A stretch of DNA of 64,000 nucleotides, from the NCBI RefSeq assembly GCF_012726195.1, contig NZ_JAASAF010000004.1, forward strand, positions 310,001 to 374,000. The letters are read 5' to 3'. The translations under genes and the position numbers were made by a program. The stretch comes from Rhodococcus sp. HNM0563 (GTDB lineage Bacteria; Actinomycetota; Actinomycetes; Mycobacteriales; Mycobacteriaceae). Below the pieces are notes generated by a model. The model saw only the letters and a list, made by a program, of their open reading frames with translations. It was not told the origin of the DNA and made no database searches. This document shows, one piece after another, positions 54,985 to 63,792 of this stretch. Position 1 is the stretch's first letter. Each line of letters begins with the position of its first letter.

Positions 54985-55689
54985 TCAGGATTCGGGGTAC
55001 ACACTGAGCTTGTCGACGCGCTGCTGCACGGTGTGGAAGTCCTCGAGGGTGGGCAGCTTGCCCGTCACCAGGAAGATCACACGACGGCCCACCTCGACGG
55101 CGTGATCGGCGAAGCGCTCGTAGAAGCGTCCCAGCAAGGTGACGTCGACGGCCGCCGCCACACCGTGCTTCCATTCGCGGTCCATGAGCACCGTGAACAG
55201 GTGGCGGTGGAGATCATCCATCGCTTCGTCCTCCTCGTGGAGGCGTGCCGCGCGCTCGGGGTCTCGGGTTTCGAGGATCTCGCGGGTTGCGGCGCCGAGA
55301 GACACGGCGATCCGGCCCATCTCGGCGAAGTATCCGCTGACCTCATCGGGAAGCACGTGATTGGGGTGACGTCGACGCGTGGCCTTCGCGATGTGCAGGG
55401 CAAGCGCACCCATCCGATCGATATCGGCGACGATCTGGATTCCGCTCACCACTGCGCGCAGGTCGCCGGCGACCGGACCCTGCAGCGCGAGAAGTGCGAA
55501 TGCCTTCTCTTCACACACAGCACCGAGTTCGGTGATCTTGTCGTGCTCTTCGATCACCATCTCCGCGAGCGGGAGGTCGGCCTGGAGCAGGGCTTGGGTG
55601 GCCCGTTCCATCGCCGTTCCGGCGAGCCCGGCCATTTCGCCGAGTAGCCCGGTGAGTTCATCCATCTGTTCGTTGTAAGCGACGCGCAT
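54985..55689 (-). CDS. phoU: Phosphate signalling regulator PhoU (PhoY type)
   Basis: A 234-residue all-helical protein. Two PhoU repeats are marked by [24 protein letters not shown] and [26 protein letters not shown], the E/DxxxD metal-binding signatures. It links Pst transport to the SenX3-RegX3-type sensor and lowers the phosphate response. It corresponds to Rv0821c (phoY2). It is transcribed against pst from its own PHO-box-bearing promoter. Confidence 0.95.
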   Translation of the reverse strand: MRVAYNEQMDELTGLLGEMAGLAGTAMERATQALLQADLPLAEMVIEEHDKITELGAVCEEKAFALLALQGPVAGDLRAVVSGIQIVADIDRMGALALHIAKATRRRHPNHVLPDEVSGYFAEMGRIAVSLGAATREILETRDPERAARLHEEDEAMDDLHRHLFTVLMDREWKHGVAAAVDVTLLGRFYERFADHAVEVGRRVIFLVTGKLPTLEDFHTVQQRVDKLSVYPES

Positions 55690-55735
55690 AACGTCACACC
55701 ATACGGCGTCCGAGGGTCCTTATCACGATCAGAGA

Positions 55736-55752
55736 GTGAACCGGAGGTGAAC
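55736..55752 (-). promoter_or_regulatory. PHO box upstream of phoU
   Basis: Read on the minus strand, GTTCACC-tccg-GTTCAC is an almost perfect direct repeat with 11-base period, about 47 bases before the phoU start. It is closer to consensus than the pstS site. Confidence 0.8.
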
Positions 55753-55774
55753 GACGCGGGTGGGTTCAGCGCTC

Positions 55775-58186
55775 TCAGCTGCAGGGATCGGCGGCGGCGT
55801 TGGTAACGGTGAGGTCGGCGGGTAGCTGGACTGCGCCCTCGGCGTCGGCTTCTTCGATCGCGACCGGTACGAGCGGGCTCCCGGGCGGCGTGGGTGACAC
55901 GACGACACCGTCGTAGCCGTATCCGAGAACGACCTCGACCACATTTCCGATCGACGAATCCGATGCACGCTGCAGCACCGCGCCGGGGAACGCCGAGGCG
56001 ACCGTCATCGCTTCGGCCTCCATCCCGGGAGCGAACCGGACGACCGTGTGTGTGCTGGTGCCCGTGTAGTTGCCGGTGCTGTAGATAGGGAACCCGTACA
56101 TGGCAAGTTCGTCGGCAGTGCTTGCGGCGAGCCCGGACACATCCGATGCGTTGGATACCTGCACCGACACCCAGGACGGATCGACCGCCGAGAGGGAGGG
56201 GGCCATCTCCGGTGGCGCGTCAGGATCGGCCTCGGCGACCGGGTCGCGCTTTTCGCCTGGAAGGGGCTGGTCGTCGATGATCGCGGTGAAGATGGCTTCG
56301 ATGTCGTCGAGCCGGGGAATCTCGTTGCCCCACTCGGTCGTGCCTGCAGTGGGCGTGGTCAGGAAAGTCACGGCTCCGGCGTCGACGTTCTGAAGGGACC
56401 GGCCGAGCTTCACCAGCGAATCGGCGTTGACGTTCTCGACGAAGGTCGCGCGGGTGAAGGCACCGATGAGACCGTTCAGCTTTCCCGGGTCGAGTAGGAC
56501 CTTGTTCGACAGCGCGGACCGCAGCAGCGACGACAAGAACTTCTGCTGACGGTTGATACGCGAATAGTCGCTGTTGATCTCGGACTCGACCTTGCGCGCA
56601 CGAACGTAATCGAGGGCTTGCCGACCATCGAGAAGGTGGGTGCCCGCGGTGTCGATGATCGTGCCGAGCTCACCGTCCACCAACGGAGTCGGGGTGCAGA
56701 CCTCGACGCCGCCGACCTCGTCGACCATCGATTCGAAGCCCGCGAAGTCGATACCGATGAAGTGGCCGATCTTCAGGCCCGATATCTTCTGGATCGTCTT
56801 GACCAGGCATTTCGGCCCGCCAAGGGCGTATACCGCGTTGAGTTTGTCGCCGTCGGCCGCGGGGTGGATCTCCGAACTGTACTCGCCGGTCGAGCTGTCC
56901 CACGCGAGACAGACCGGCCGTTCGACATCGAGATCCCGGGGAAACGACACCGCAACGACGCGACTGCGATCGGCGGGAATGTTGACGAGGATCGCAACGT
57001 CGGCGCGTGAGCCCTCTGCGTCTTCGACGCTGCCTGCACCCACCTGGCCGCTGGCGCCCGCACGTGTATCGGTACCGACGATCAGGTACGTCTCGTCACC
57101 GGTCTGCCCGATCGGATCGACGATGTCTGCGGACTCGGTGTCGAGCGCTGCGATCTGAGAGAACCCGGCCTCCGTCGCTCGGAGGTAACTCCAGACCGAC
57201 CCCGTGCCCACCAGGGCGAGGACGGATACGAGCGCGACCGAGACTCGCGCGAACAATCGGAGTTTCCGTTTCTTGCGCTTCTTGCTCAACGCCAGCCGAC
57301 TCAGTCCGTCGCCGGCGACCGCCTGAGGCGTTGCCGTCGACTCGTCGCCGACATCGTCGGGCTCGGCGTCCGGTCGTGGGGGGACCACGGCGGTGGCCGG
57401 CGCGACCTGCCTGGTGCGGTCATGGTCGGCCGGGGTTGTGCGGGCCGGGACAGGGCCATGAGGTGGGCGAGCGGGGGGAAGCGCCGCCGCCGCGGTCAGG
57501 GGAGGTGGATCCGCCCGCTGTGGAGGTGTCGCTTCCACGGGCGTGCGAGGTTGCTGATGCGGTGGCCCGGGTACGCGTGAAGGCCGCGACGCCACCGGAG
57601 GCGGAGCCTGCTGTGTTCCGGGTGCAGGCGGAGCCTGCGGGGTTCGGGGTGCAGGTGGAGCCTGCGGGGTCCGGGGCGCGGGCGGAGTGCCGGCGGCCCG
57701 AGGTGAAGTGGGCGGTCGTGGCGCCGGGGAAGGTGGAGATGCGGCGGGAGGCGGCGGCAGTGACGGTGCTGACGGCGCTGACGGGGTGGACGTCGATGAC
57801 GGGGTGGAGGGGGGCGAATTCTTCTCGCGATCCACCTTGTTCATCAGCTCCGCGACGGTGAGCTGTTTCGACTTGTCCGCAGAGTCGTTGCGTCTGCTGC
57901 GTGCGCTCTCGCTGCGGCGGCTGTCGGAGCGGCGGCTGTCGGAGCGAGAACCGGCACTACTACCGGTGTCCGACCGAGCGCGATCGGTTCCTATGTGGTC
58001 GGGCCGGTCCCGGCGGATTCGGCCGGAGTGTGCGTCGCGGTTGGAGGGGTCGGCGATCGGCCGCTCCCAGGGGGCACGACTGTCGGGCGAACCCGAATCG
58101 TGCTCCTCATCCACAGATGCCCCGGCCTCTCCGCGTCGCGTCTCCGCACTCGTAGTGTTCGCCCTCGGTCCGAGCGACCTCGCCAT
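55775..58186 (-). CDS. LCP-family (LytR-CpsA-Psr) envelope ligase with long Pro-rich N-terminus
   Basis: An 803-residue protein from the ATG at 58186; a GTG eight codons upstream is possible. About 300 cytoplasmic residues are low-complexity, first Arg/Ser-rich, then Pro/Ala-rich. A basic KKRKKRKLR precedes one membrane span (about 308-330). The extracytoplasmic LCP domain includes YLIVGTDTRAG, VAVSFPRDLDV, GHFIGIDFAGFESMVDEVGG and ALDYVRARK, with the conserved Asp and Arg residues; a LytR_C domain follows (about 655-745). LCP enzymes attach arabinogalactan or other polymers to peptidoglycan. It corresponds to Rv0822c. Confidence 0.9.
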   Translation of the reverse strand: MARSLGPRANTTSAETRRGEAGASVDEEHDSGSPDSRAPWERPIADPSNRDAHSGRIRRDRPDHIGTDRARSDTGSSAGSRSDSRRSDSRRSESARSRRNDSADKSKQLTVAELMNKVDREKNSPPSTPSSTSTPSAPSAPSLPPPPAASPPSPAPRPPTSPRAAGTPPAPRTPQAPPAPRTPQAPPAPGTQQAPPPVASRPSRVPGPPHQQPRTPVEATPPQRADPPPLTAAAALPPARPPHGPVPARTTPADHDRTRQVAPATAVVPPRPDAEPDDVGDESTATPQAVAGDGLSRLALSKKRKKRKLRLFARVSVALVSVLALVGTGSVWSYLRATEAGFSQIAALDTESADIVDPIGQTGDETYLIVGTDTRAGASGQVGAGSVEDAEGSRADVAILVNIPADRSRVVAVSFPRDLDVERPVCLAWDSSTGEYSSEIHPAADGDKLNAVYALGGPKCLVKTIQKISGLKIGHFIGIDFAGFESMVDEVGGVEVCTPTPLVDGELGTIIDTAGTHLLDGRQALDYVRARKVESEINSDYSRINRQQKFLSSLLRSALSNKVLLDPGKLNGLIGAFTRATFVENVNADSLVKLGRSLQNVDAGAVTFLTTPTAGTTEWGNEIPRLDDIEAIFTAIIDDQPLPGEKRDPVAEADPDAPPEMAPSLSAVDPSWVSVQVSNASDVSGLAASTADELAMYGFPIYSTGNYTGTSTHTVVRFAPGMEAEAMTVASAFPGAVLQRASDSSIGNVVEVVLGYGYDGVVVSPTPPGSPLVPVAIEEADAEGAVQLPADLTVTNAAADPCS
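57601..57681. repeat. 27-bp tandem repeat (three copies) in the LCP gene
   Basis: Three 27-base units (57601-57627, 57628-57654, 57655-57681) built on gcggagcctgcggggt encode a PAP-rich repeat in the cytoplasmic linker. The copies differ at several positions, so the repeat is old, and its length may vary between strains. Confidence 0.8.
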
Positions 58187-58256
58187 GATACTGATTGCCG
58201 GGTGACACACGGAGATGTGCGAGTTTTGTCTCGCTCGGATTGTGAATCAGCGCAGC

Positions 58257-59399
58257 TCAGCCGCCAGAGTGCATGATGTCCGCGCCCGCTGGAACCAGCG
58301 TGTCGTCGGGGTCGTCGAGCCATCCGTCCGGAAGTGCCACAGAGCTGGGGGAGCCTTGGCGGCCACGCGGGCCTTCGGCATCGGCCGGGAACGGGACGGT
58401 CGGGTCGAGCAGGCCGAGGAGATCGTCGAGTTCGCTCAGCGACGACACCCGCGCCAGGCTGCTCCGCACTTCCGAACCCGCCGGGAATCCACGCAGGTAC
58501 CAGGCGATGTGCTTACGGATTTCGCGCATGCCCTTGTCCTCACCGTGGTGATCCGCGAGCAACGTGGCGTGGCGGCGCATGATCACCGTGACCTCGCCCA
58601 GCGTCGGAGGGGTGGGGATCTCCCGGCCGTTCAGTGCCGCGCTCAATTCGGCGAACAACCAGGGACGCCCCAGACATCCGCGTCCGACGACGACACCGTC
58701 GCAGCCGGTCTGCGCCATCATCTTCTCGGCGTCCTCGGCATCGAAGATGTCGCCGTTGCCCAGGACCGGTACGTCCGTGACATGGTCCTTGAGGCGGGCG
58801 ATCTCGTTCCAGTCCGCGGTGCCCGAATATCGCTGGGCAGCGGTGCGGGCATGCAGTGCCACAGCAGCAGCACCCTCGGCGGCAGCGATGTGCCCCGCAT
58901 CGAGGTGAGTGTGGTGCTCGTCGTCGATGCCGATGCGGAACTTGACCGTGACCGGGATGTTCGTGCCCTCGGTGGCGCGTACCGCCGCCGCGACGATCTG
59001 TCCGAACAGGCGACGCTTGTACGGCAGAGCCGAGCCGCCGCCCTTACGGGTGACCTTGGGGACGGGGCACCCGAAGTTCATGTCGATATGGTCTGCGAGG
59101 TCCTCGTCGACGATCATCTTCGCTGCGGCGTATGTCGTGTCGGGATCGACCGTGTAGAGCTGTAGCGAACGAGGTGTCTCGGTGGGGCCGAACGTGGTCA
59201 TGTGCATCGTGACCGGATGACGTTCGACGAGGGCGCGCGCGGTCACCATTTCGCACACGTACAGGCCGGACGTGCTGCCGATCCGCTCGAGTTCGAGGTC
59301 GCGACACAGAGTGCGAAATGCGACATTCGTCACCCCGGCCATCGGAGCCAGCACGACAGGGCTGTCCAATTCGAGCGAGCCGATCTTCAGGGCAGACAT
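58257..59399 (-). CDS. dus: tRNA-dihydrouridine synthase (Dus family)
   Basis: A 380-residue protein from the ATG at 59399, preceded by cgagg; upstream in-frame extension is not needed. The TIM barrel has SPVVLAPMAGVTNVAFR, the active-site Cys in DMNFGCPVPKVTRKGGG, and the FMN-phosphate region VLGNGDIFDAEDA and GVVVGRGCLGRPW. It reduces uridines in tRNA D-loops. It corresponds to Rv0823c. Confidence 0.94.
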   Translation of the reverse strand: MSALKIGSLELDSPVVLAPMAGVTNVAFRTLCRDLELERIGSTSGLYVCEMVTARALVERHPVTMHMTTFGPTETPRSLQLYTVDPDTTYAAAKMIVDEDLADHIDMNFGCPVPKVTRKGGGSALPYKRRLFGQIVAAAVRATEGTNIPVTVKFRIGIDDEHHTHLDAGHIAAAEGAAAVALHARTAAQRYSGTADWNEIARLKDHVTDVPVLGNGDIFDAEDAEKMMAQTGCDGVVVGRGCLGRPWLFAELSAALNGREIPTPPTLGEVTVIMRRHATLLADHHGEDKGMREIRKHIAWYLRGFPAGSEVRSSLARVSSLSELDDLLGLLDPTVPFPADAEGPRGRQGSPSSVALPDGWLDDPDDTLVPAGADIMHSGG

Positions 59400-59467
59400 G
59401 AGAACCTCGAGAAAGCGTTGTGGTGCAGAGGAATACGACCAGGTTCCTGCGGAGGCAGGATGGAACA

Positions 59468-59503
59468 CCTGTGCCCGGTGCCGAAACCGGCACCGGGCAC
59501 AGG
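59468..59503 (-). terminator. Terminator downstream of the desaturase gene
   Basis: The arms cctgtgcccggtgcc (59468-59482) and ggcaccgggcacagg (59489-59503) are perfectly complementary with a 6-base loop. It is the second of two hairpins between the desaturase stop and the dus start. Confidence 0.8.
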
Positions 59504-59524
59504 ATAACTGCCGGCGGTGGTAGC

Positions 59525-59546
59525 GCCCGAATCGGTCGATTCGGGC
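59525..59546 (-). terminator. First hairpin after the desaturase stop
   Basis: gcccgaatc (59525-59533) pairs perfectly with gattcgggc (59538-59546), 13 bases beyond the desaturase stop on the minus strand. With the next hairpin it forms a tandem terminator. Confidence 0.7.
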
Positions 59547-59559
59547 TCCACTCGCAGCG

Positions 59560-60516
59560 TCAGGAGACGGCCGCGGCGCGCTCGCGCTTGGCTGCCTCGC
59601 GGGCGAGGGAACGGTCGCGCATCTCCTCGAACTTCACGGTCTGCTTCTCGAGGTCTTCGAGGAAGTTGCCGAGTTCGTCGAGCGTCTGGGCGCCGGCGCT
59701 ACCGAAGTCGCGGTCGAACAGCTTCCACTTGCGCAGAACGGGCATCACGACGTCGTCCAGGTGCTGGCGCAGGTCGTAGATGCCGTGCTTTGCCATCAGG
59801 ACGCCGTTGCGACGGAAATTGGGCATGCCTGCGCCGGGCATCTCGAAGTTCTTCAAGACCTCGGTGATCGCTTCGAGGGCTTGGACCGGCGCCACGTCGA
59901 GGGCTGCCTCGCAGATGTTGCGGTAGAAGATCATGTGCAGGTTCTCGTCGGCGGCGATGCGTTGGAGCATCTTGTCGGCGATCGGGTCGTCGCACGCGTG
60001 GCCGGTGTTGCGATGGGAAACACGGGTCGCGAGTTCCTGGAAGGTGACGTAGGCGACCGAACGCAACAAGCCCGTATCTTCGTTCGGCGACGCGAACCCG
60101 TTCGTCATGTGCTCCATTCGGGCGTTCTCGAGCGCCACCGGATCGACACCACGCGTGACGACGAGGTAGTCGCGCATCACGATGCCGTGCCGGTTCTCCT
60201 CCGCCGTCCACCGTCCGACCCATGTGCCCCACGCGCCGTCGCGCGAGAAGTTGACGGCGATCTCGCGGTGGTAGGACGGCAGGTTGTCTTCGGTGAGCAG
60301 GTTGGTGATCATCGCGGCCTTGGCCACCTCGCCGAGGCGTGACTGCTCGGGATCCCAATCGCTGCCGCCCATCGCGGCGAAGTTGCGGCCTTCGTCCCAC
60401 GGCACGTAATCGTGGGGGTGCCAATCCTTCGTCATGGAAAGGTGCCGGTTGACGTTCGCCTCGGCCACCGGCTCCAGCTCACGCAGTAGCTCCAGTTGAG
60501 TCAGGACTCGCGTCAT
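59560..60516 (-). CDS. desA1: Acyl-[acyl-carrier-protein] desaturase DesA1-like
   Basis: A 318-residue soluble di-iron protein. The ligands are E76 region (LLTEDNLPSYHRE), EENRH (106-110), E161 in TFQELATRVSHRNTG, and DENLH (190-194). This family inserts a double bond into acyl-ACP; in mycobacteria DesA1 (Rv0824c) is essential for mycolic acid synthesis. The C-terminus is highly charged. It is monocistronic, bracketed by hairpins. Confidence 0.93.
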   Translation of the reverse strand: MTRVLTQLELLRELEPVAEANVNRHLSMTKDWHPHDYVPWDEGRNFAAMGGSDWDPEQSRLGEVAKAAMITNLLTEDNLPSYHREIAVNFSRDGAWGTWVGRWTAEENRHGIVMRDYLVVTRGVDPVALENARMEHMTNGFASPNEDTGLLRSVAYVTFQELATRVSHRNTGHACDDPIADKMLQRIAADENLHMIFYRNICEAALDVAPVQALEAITEVLKNFEMPGAGMPNFRRNGVLMAKHGIYDLRQHLDDVVMPVLRKWKLFDRDFGSAGAQTLDELGNFLEDLEKQTVKFEEMRDRSLAREAAKRERAAAVS

Positions 60517-60763
60517 GAATTCGTACCCCTGTCCGTGTGATGTCGTGTCTTGCTGCAGCCTACGGGACCGTAGGTTTGTGTCCGTCGAAGTTTGTCGCCG
60601 CGCACCGGAACCTGGCAGCCGATCGGAATCACAATGTTGCCTGTCACAAAATGTCCGTGGCTACGGTACCGGGTCATCGCCGTTTACCGCCGGAAGTCCC
60701 TGAATCGGAAACGGCCCCGGTGGGTCCGAGGCCGTGTCCGTACGACAGATCAGATTGCGCTGA
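60517..60763. other. Upstream region of desA1
   Basis: This 247-base gap should hold the desA1 promoter (minus strand) and the DUF937 terminator at 60711-60735. I see no further gene or strong repeat. Confidence 0.5.
60711..60735 (-). terminator. Hairpin after DUF937
   Basis: acggcc (60711-60716) and ggccgt (60730-60735) form a short stem 28 bases beyond the DUF937 stop. It is a modest candidate. Confidence 0.45.
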
Positions 60764-61372
60764 TCAGCGCTTTCCTCCGCCGAGCAGCCCGCCGAGCAGT
60801 CCGCCGAGTCCGCCGCCGGAATTACCGCCGAGGACGCCTCCGAGTATGTCGCCGAGTCCGCCGCCGGTGTTACCCGAGCCGCCCGCAGTCTTCTTCAGCA
60901 GTCCGCCGAGCAGGTCGCCGAGGACACCCTGGTCGCCCGTGCTCGCGGTCGTCGCGGTGGACGCGGGATTCCCGGTCAGCTGTTTCGCGATATACGACAG
61001 CACGATCGGCGCCAGGATCGGCAGCAGTTGCGCGATGAGGTCTTTGCCCCCGGAACCGTTGACCGAACCGAGGGTGCTGATGACCTCGTTCTTGTTGTCT
61101 CCGAACACGTTGGCGACGATCTTGTTGCCGTCCGCGGTGTCGACCTTTGCGACGTCGACTCCGCCGTCGAGGATCGTCGAACCCGAGTGCTTGTTCACGG
61201 CCGACATCAACGACGCCGCGCCCGCTGTGTCCTGAGCGTTCGCGTCCAGGCCGCCGACGAGCGTCGGGAGGGCCGCGCGGACCGCGGTCTCCGCGGTTGC
61301 GGTGTCGACGCCGAGTTCGCGCGCCACCTGATCGATCGGTACCTGGGAGATCAGTTCTTCAAGGCTTGCCAT
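60764..61372 (-). CDS. DUF937 (YidB-like) protein with glycine-rich C-terminus
   Basis: A 202-residue protein from the ATG at 61372 (MASLEELISQVPIDQVARELG). Residues 1-125 form the helical DUF937 domain (AAVRAALPTLVGGLDANAQD; VANVFGDNK). The last 60 residues are almost pure Gly/Leu repeats (GGGLGDILGGVLGGNSGGG). The function is unknown. There is no signal peptide. Confidence 0.85.
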   Translation of the reverse strand: MASLEELISQVPIDQVARELGVDTATAETAVRAALPTLVGGLDANAQDTAGAASLMSAVNKHSGSTILDGGVDVAKVDTADGNKIVANVFGDNKNEVISTLGSVNGSGGKDLIAQLLPILAPIVLSYIAKQLTGNPASTATTASTGDQGVLGDLLGGLLKKTAGGSGNTGGGLGDILGGVLGGNSGGGLGGLLGGLLGGGKR

Positions 61373-61437
61373 GTGGACCCTCGCCTGGTCAGGGCACCCC
61401 ACCGAGGGGCGCCGGTGTGGTGAGAGTATCGACCGCG

Positions 61438-61902
61438 TCACGGTCGGTCGCGTGCCGGCCGTCGGGAGGGTCGTCGTAGCGAAACGAGGCAGCACACCAG
61501 GCTGACGAGCGTGCCACTGACCAGTAGCACGAACCCGTTCTGATTGGTCAGGGCAGTGCTGTGGTTCTCCACCAGATAATCGCCGTGAGACTGGAAGATA
61601 CGCACCGCTGCAGTCGCACAGACCGTAAGGGCGAGGACGGAGCCGGCCCAGCCGGTGACCACGGAGTCGAACAGGGCGGCGATCAGCAGTAGTACTGCTG
61701 CTGCCGCGAGCGGAACCGCGAGTGACTCGTACAGCGGTAGGCCCGCAACGGCGAGGCTCGTGGGATCGCCGTTCGGAAATCCGTCGCGGAGCCCGGAAAG
61801 AGGGGCTTCGGTGGAACGAACCCCGCCGACCATGGGCAAAACGGTGCCGATGCCCAGCGCTACGGCAGCCAGGAACAGTCCCAGATCCACGAAGCTGCGC
61901 AT
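61438..61902 (-). CDS. Small four-span membrane protein of unknown function
   Basis: A 154-residue protein with four hydrophobic segments: FVDLGLFLAAVALGIGTVLPM, SLAVPLAAAAVLLLIAALF, GWAGSVLALTVCATAAV and GFVLLVSGTLVSLVCCLVSL. It ends in a basic RRPSRRPARDRP tail. No family is recognised. It lies 65 bases upstream of DUF937 on the same strand and may share its transcript. Confidence 0.7.
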   Translation of the reverse strand: MRSFVDLGLFLAAVALGIGTVLPMVGGVRSTEAPLSGLRDGFPNGDPTSLAVAGLPLYESLAVPLAAAAVLLLIAALFDSVVTGWAGSVLALTVCATAAVRIFQSHGDYLVENHSTALTNQNGFVLLVSGTLVSLVCCLVSLRRPSRRPARDRP

Positions 61903-62026
61903 GTGCCTCCCACCGAATTCGATTCGCGCGTGCTCACACTATCCATAGCGGGCCGGGGAACGCGGGGCGAAACGCGAGGACATGGAATTGAATCCACTAT
62001 GTCCGGGTGGACCGTAGGCTTGGCTC

Positions 62027-62665
62027 ATGTCTGACGCCAGGACATCGTCCGAGATCGACCGAGCGGGAATGAAGCCGTGGCTCAAGAAGACCATCGCGGT
62101 GGTCGTGACCCTGCTCGTGCTCGTCATCACCTACTTCGTGCTCGCTGCGTTCCTGCCTCGGTGGTGGGCGCAACGTATCGCCGGCCTCGCCGAAGGGGGA
62201 TTCTCCCGCGGGATTCTGTGGGGGCTGCTGTTCGGGATCCTGTGCACTGCGATCCCACTCGTCCTACTCGTGTGGGTGTGGCAGGTGCGCGGGTGGAAGT
62301 ACGGTCGCGGCGTCCAGATCGCCCTCACGGTCCTCGCGCTCGTTGTCGCGATACCGAACCTGATGACGCTCAGTGTGGTGCTCGGCGGTGGGAACGCGGC
62401 ACACGCCGGTGAACGGATCATGGACGTCGATGCGCCCGGATTCCGAGGAGCCTCGCTGGTCGGGGCTGTTATCGGCGTGCTCGTGTTCGTGTTTCTCGTC
62501 ATCGCGGTGGCGCGGTACCGGAAACGCGGGAAGGACCTGCGCACTGCACGCGCCGACCTCGAGCGGAAGGCCGCGGAAGCAGAGAAGCGCGACACCGATT
62601 CCCCCGGCGGCCCAGCGGACGGTGTGCCGCCGGAGGGTTTCTCGCGCGGTTCCGTCGATCGCTGA
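62027..62665 (+). CDS. Membrane protein of unknown function with coiled C-terminal tail
   Basis: A 212-residue protein with four hydrophobic stretches, among them TIAVVVTLLVLVITYFVLAAF and LVGAVIGVLVFVFLVIAVA. A soluble, charged C-terminal region (LRTARADLERKAAEAEKRD) follows, likely helical. RWWAQRIAGLAEGGFSRGILWG is a permease-like loop, but I do not recognise the family. The gene is divergent from the previous membrane protein. Confidence 0.75.
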   Translation: MSDARTSSEIDRAGMKPWLKKTIAVVVTLLVLVITYFVLAAFLPRWWAQRIAGLAEGGFSRGILWGLLFGILCTAIPLVLLVWVWQVRGWKYGRGVQIALTVLALVVAIPNLMTLSVVLGGGNAAHAGERIMDVDAPGFRGASLVGAVIGVLVFVFLVIAVARYRKRGKDLRTARADLERKAAEAEKRDTDSPGGPADGVPPEGFSRGSVDR

Positions 62666-62689
62666 CTCTTGCCTGATGGTTGATATGAA

Positions 62690-62728
62690 AATGGCCTGGC
62701 GTCCTCCGAAGAGAATCGCCAGGCCATT
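62690..62728 (-). terminator. Terminator of tRNA-Lys
   Basis: aatggcctggcg (62690-62701) pairs perfectly with cgccaggccatt (62717-62728). On the minus strand it is followed by ttttc, directly behind the tRNA-Lys 3' end; it also serves the convergent membrane-protein gene. Confidence 0.8.
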
Positions 62729-62733
62729 CCTGG

Positions 62734-62806
62734 TGCCCCCAGTAGGGCTCGAACCTACGACCTGCGGATTAAAAGTCCGTAGCTCTACCAACTGAGCTAT
62801 AGGGGC
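62734..62806 (-). tRNA. tRNA-Lys (anticodon TTT)
   Basis: A 73-base cloverleaf on the minus strand: acceptor GCCCCTA/TGGGGGC, D-arm AGCTCAGTTGGTAGAGCT, anticodon loop CTTTTAA (TTT) and T-arm GTAGGTTCGAGCCCTAC. CCA is encoded at 62731-62733, immediately after the discriminator A. Confidence 0.96.
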
Positions 62807-63041
62807 ATGGGCGCACAGTGTAACCACACTGCGCTGCCTGATCGTATCCGACGCGCAGCCGAAGACTTCAATGGGCTCGGGTGCACACCCCCTGCTTCCG
62901 CACCCGAGCCGCGCAAAGCATACCACTCGGTGTGTTCTGTGGTTCATGGCGCTCCGAAGGTCGGGTCACGCGGTCACGACGAATGCTGCGCGACTACTGT
63001 TTCGTGTCGGGGATCGGATACTCGGAAGGCTCGATTCGCTG
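62807..63041. other. Region between tRNA-Lys and the TetR gene
   Basis: A 235-base divergent region holding the tRNA-Lys promoter and probably the TetR promoter. A GC-rich partial dyad (gggctcgggtgc ... gcacccgag) is present near 62874-62906. No gene is seen. Confidence 0.4.
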
Positions 63042-63683
63042 ATGTCACGACAACAGGAACGTGCGCGTCGTACGCGTTCCGCCATCATCAGGGCTGCTGC
63101 AGTCGAGTTCGCCAAGCGCGGCTACGGCGCAGCGTCGATCAACTCGATTCTCGAACATTCGAACGCCACCAAGGGCGCCATGTACTTCCACTTCGAGTCC
63201 AAGGACGAACTTGCGCGCGCGGTGCTCGAAGAAGGCCTCGAGCACTACCGGGCGATCGCTACTCGCTGGGTCGGGGCAACAGACCTCGACCCGTTCGAGC
63301 GCCTGCATGGAATGATCGCCGAGCTCGGAGAAGCTCTCCACAGTGATGATGTGATTGCGGCGGAGTTCAGGCTCGTCACCGAACCCGAGTTCGTGAACGA
63401 AGCGCGATTGCGTGGCAGTTACATCTGGGGGAGAGCGGGCTACCAGCTCGCGGTCGAAGCGCGGGAGCAGGGATTGTTCCGTCCGGACGTGGATATTCGC
63501 AGGTTCGTCGAGGCGGTCGGATCGTCGTTGGCCGGCCAGCGCTACCTCGCGGACCTCGCTTCGCCGGACATCGACGTCAAGTCGAAGTTCGAGGCCTGTC
63601 TCGAGGTCCCGCTCGAAGCGATGGCCTCGGAGCAGTGGCTGGCTCGCTGGCGAGAGCGGGGTTGGCCGCGAACAGTGGAATGA
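63042..63683 (+). CDS. TetR-family regulator resembling gamma-butyrolactone receptors
   Basis: A 213-residue protein from the ATG at 63042. The helix-turn-helix region is RTRSAIIRAAAVEFAKRGYG, ASINSILEHSNATKGAMYFHFESKDELARAVL. The TKGAMYFHF-SK-ELA run is characteristic of ScbR/ArpA-type autoregulator receptors. The ligand-binding domain shows no motif I can assign, so the ligand is open. No target gene is adjacent; tRNA genes flank it. Confidence 0.8.
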   Translation: MSRQQERARRTRSAIIRAAAVEFAKRGYGAASINSILEHSNATKGAMYFHFESKDELARAVLEEGLEHYRAIATRWVGATDLDPFERLHGMIAELGEALHSDDVIAAEFRLVTEPEFVNEARLRGSYIWGRAGYQLAVEAREQGLFRPDVDIRRFVEAVGSSLAGQRYLADLASPDIDVKSKFEACLEVPLEAMASEQWLARWRERGWPRTVE

Positions 63684-63792
63684 CGGCATGACCAGCTGAT
63701 TTGTGAATCAGGAATGCCGTGGCATAAGCTGTGCAAGCTCCCAGCGGAACGGAAAATCCCGTTGAGGGTACGGGTCGGAGGAATCCGGTCGG

